Origin: a bacterium | Lineage (GTDB): Bacteria; Babelota; Babeliae; Babelales; Vermiphilaceae | DNA length: 8,045 nt | Direction of reading: 5' to 3' | NCBI GenBank assembly: GCA_030672115.1 | Contig: DAOVGZ010000046.1 | Span: forward strand, 1 to 8,045 | In this document: in pieces, positions 7,371 to 8,045 of the stretch | Position numbering within the stretch: the first letter of the stretch is position 1 | Layout: every line of letters begins with the position of its first letter | Position numbers and translations under genes: made by a program | Notes under the pieces: generated by a model | Seen by the model: the letters and a program-made list of their open reading frames with translations, nothing else | Told to the model about the DNA's origin: nothing | Database searches by the model: none

Positions 7371-7874
7371 TTACTTGTTAAACCACCATGACCTTTTTGG
7401 TACTGATTCCACCCGATTAAACGATTGTGTTTTTGATAGAAAATCATCTATCACTTTATGTAATAAGCGTTTTTGAAAAGATGGAACAACAGAAGACTTT
7501 AAGTCTTCTCGCATTTCATAATTATCAGAATATCCATGGACCCACCACCAAGGAGAAAATCGTCGCTCTGAGACGTCTTCTTCAAAGAATTTTAGATCCC
7601 TTGCAATTTGTCCATCAATAGCAGTCTTATGAGACATCTTTTCTTCACCTGTTTCAACATCTTTAAGCAAAGAATATGAATCAATTAAGCTACAATTAGA
7701 ATTTTCAAAAAAGGCTCTTATTGATATTACTTTTTCATTGCTCAGGTATTCAGTAACATAAACCGTAAAAAATTGTCCATATGTTTTTTCCCAATGTCTT
7801 GTTTGTATATTGTTTGCAGATTGGGCAATAGTTCCTGATAACAACAGCATTAAGATAATTAATAGTCTTTTCAT
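7371..7874 (-). CDS. Small exported Trp-rich protein of unknown function
   Basis: A 167-residue protein that I do not recognise. Residues 1-20 are a clear Sec signal (MKRLL, Ile/Leu core, then GTIAQSA; cleavage after Ala17 or Ala20), so the mature protein of about 147 residues should be periplasmic or secreted. It has no lipobox and a single mature cysteine (Cys61). A probable beta-rich N-terminal half (YGQFFTVYVTEYL, 32-44; VISIRAFF, 49-56) is followed by a charged stretch (70-105), a striking WWWVHGY motif (109-115), a helical C-terminal part (121-150) and an SWWFNK end. The aromatic clusters suggest a ligand- or surface-contact role, but this is only inference. The start at 7874 is chosen because AAAGGA (7884-7889) lies 9 bases upstream and because it begins a textbook signal peptide. 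An in-frame ATG at 7919 adds 15 residues without a ribosome site. The gene is followed, after 132 bases, by the Omp85 gene on the same strand, without a clear terminator between them. Confidence 0.82.
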   Translation of the reverse strand: MKRLLIILMLLLSGTIAQSANNIQTRHWEKTYGQFFTVYVTEYLSNEKVISIRAFFENSNCSLIDSYSLLKDVETGEEKMSHKTAIDGQIARDLKFFEEDVSERRFSPWWWVHGYSDNYEMREDLKSSVVPSFQKRLLHKVIDDFLSKTQSFNRVESVPKRSWWFNK

Positions 7875-7883
7875 AATATTTAT

Positions 7884-7889
7884 TCCTTT
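7884..7889 (-). promoter_or_regulatory. Ribosome binding site fixing the start of the small exported protein
   Basis: On the minus strand AAAGGA lies 9 bases before the ATG at 7874-7872. It supports this start over the in-frame ATG at 7919, which has no comparable site. Confidence 0.7.
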
Positions 7890-7919
7890 AGTTAAACAAT
7901 ATTTTGACCATAATTTCAA

Positions 7920-7945
7920 GTTATAGAGTTATTAAATAACGTCAA
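7920..7945 (-). promoter_or_regulatory. Weak candidate promoter with a palindromic spacer, upstream of the small exported protein
   Basis: On the minus strand TTGACG (7945-7940) and TATAAC (7925-7920) each match the sigma70 boxes at 5 of 6 positions, but the spacing is only 14 bases, short of the usual 16-18. The spacer contains the perfect 13-base palindrome GTTATTTAATAAC (7940-7928). The -10 may be real without the -35, or the palindrome may be an operator. Transcription from TATAAC would start near 7913 and give a leader of about 40 bases. Confidence 0.25.
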
Positions 7946-8045
7946 AAGGGTATCAAAAAAAGCCATTTGACAAGCCTTTTTTAATAATTAATACTGAACA
8001 ATAAACATATTGGAGCTTATTAATACAAAAAAAAATATTTTAGAG

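Noticed and set aside
113..7874. Use of an alternative genetic code (TGA as Gly or Trp)
   Set aside because: The long OPT and Omp85 genes contain no in-frame TGA, and the first gene ends at TGA shortly before a strong terminator, so TGA works as a stop.
8010..8045. A plus-strand open frame from TTG at 8010 running off the window, with a TTGACA at 7967-7972 upstream
   Set aside because: Only 12 codons are visible, there is no ATG, GGAG falls after the TTG rather than before it, and the -10 at 16-base spacing (TAATAC) is weak. It cannot be supported without sequence to the right.
1..8045. CRISPR arrays, tRNA/rRNA genes, transposases, integrases, toxin-antitoxin or defence genes
   Set aside because: No regularly spaced repeats, tRNA-like cloverleaf sequence, terminal inverted repeats or family motifs of these systems were seen on either strand.

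Overview
The window is AT-rich (roughly 30% G+C by eye) and holds five protein genes. Four lie on the minus strand and one, near the middle, on the plus strand. No RNA gene, CRISPR array, insertion sequence or phage gene was seen. A BamA/TamA-type Omp85 protein ending in Phe, and several Sec signal peptides, point to a Gram-negative-type cell with an outer membrane. Low G+C, A/T-runs inside genes, unrecognised exported proteins and an OPT-type transporter would suit a host-associated lineage such as Dependentiae (TM6/Babelia). That placement is a guess from style; no marker gene here settles it. Stops TAA, TAG and TGA all occur, and the long genes contain no in-frame TGA, so the standard bacterial code applies.

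Layout from left to right: (1) a strong intrinsic terminator (24-51, minus direction) closes an exported protein of unknown function with helical, charged segments (113-1342, minus). (2) A 549-residue OPT-superfamily membrane transporter (1526-3175, minus). (3) A divergent intergenic region (3176-3339), then an exported alpha/beta hydrolase with Cys in the nucleophile position (3340-4335, plus). (4) A large Omp85 outer-membrane protein (4332-7238, minus), read here as seven POTRA domains plus a 16-strand-type barrel; its stop codon overlaps the hydrolase stop tail to tail. (5) A small exported Trp-rich protein of unknown function (7371-7874, minus). The last 170 bases hold only promoter-like sequence upstream of gene 5 and nothing I can call a gene.

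All five products are predicted to be exported or in a membrane: three probably periplasmic or surface proteins, one inner-membrane transporter and one outer-membrane assembly/translocation protein. The window therefore reads as envelope and nutrient-uptake housekeeping. The genes do not form one tight operon: gaps between same-strand genes are 130-185 bases and at least one gene has its own promoter. A functional link between the secreted hydrolase and the divergent transporter (release and uptake of small substrates) is possible but only inferred.

No defence, toxin-antitoxin or mobile system was found. The most unusual points are the high POTRA count and VRSY variant of the Omp85 protein, the Cys-type secreted hydrolase, the overlapping convergent stops without a terminator, and two unrecognised secreted proteins.
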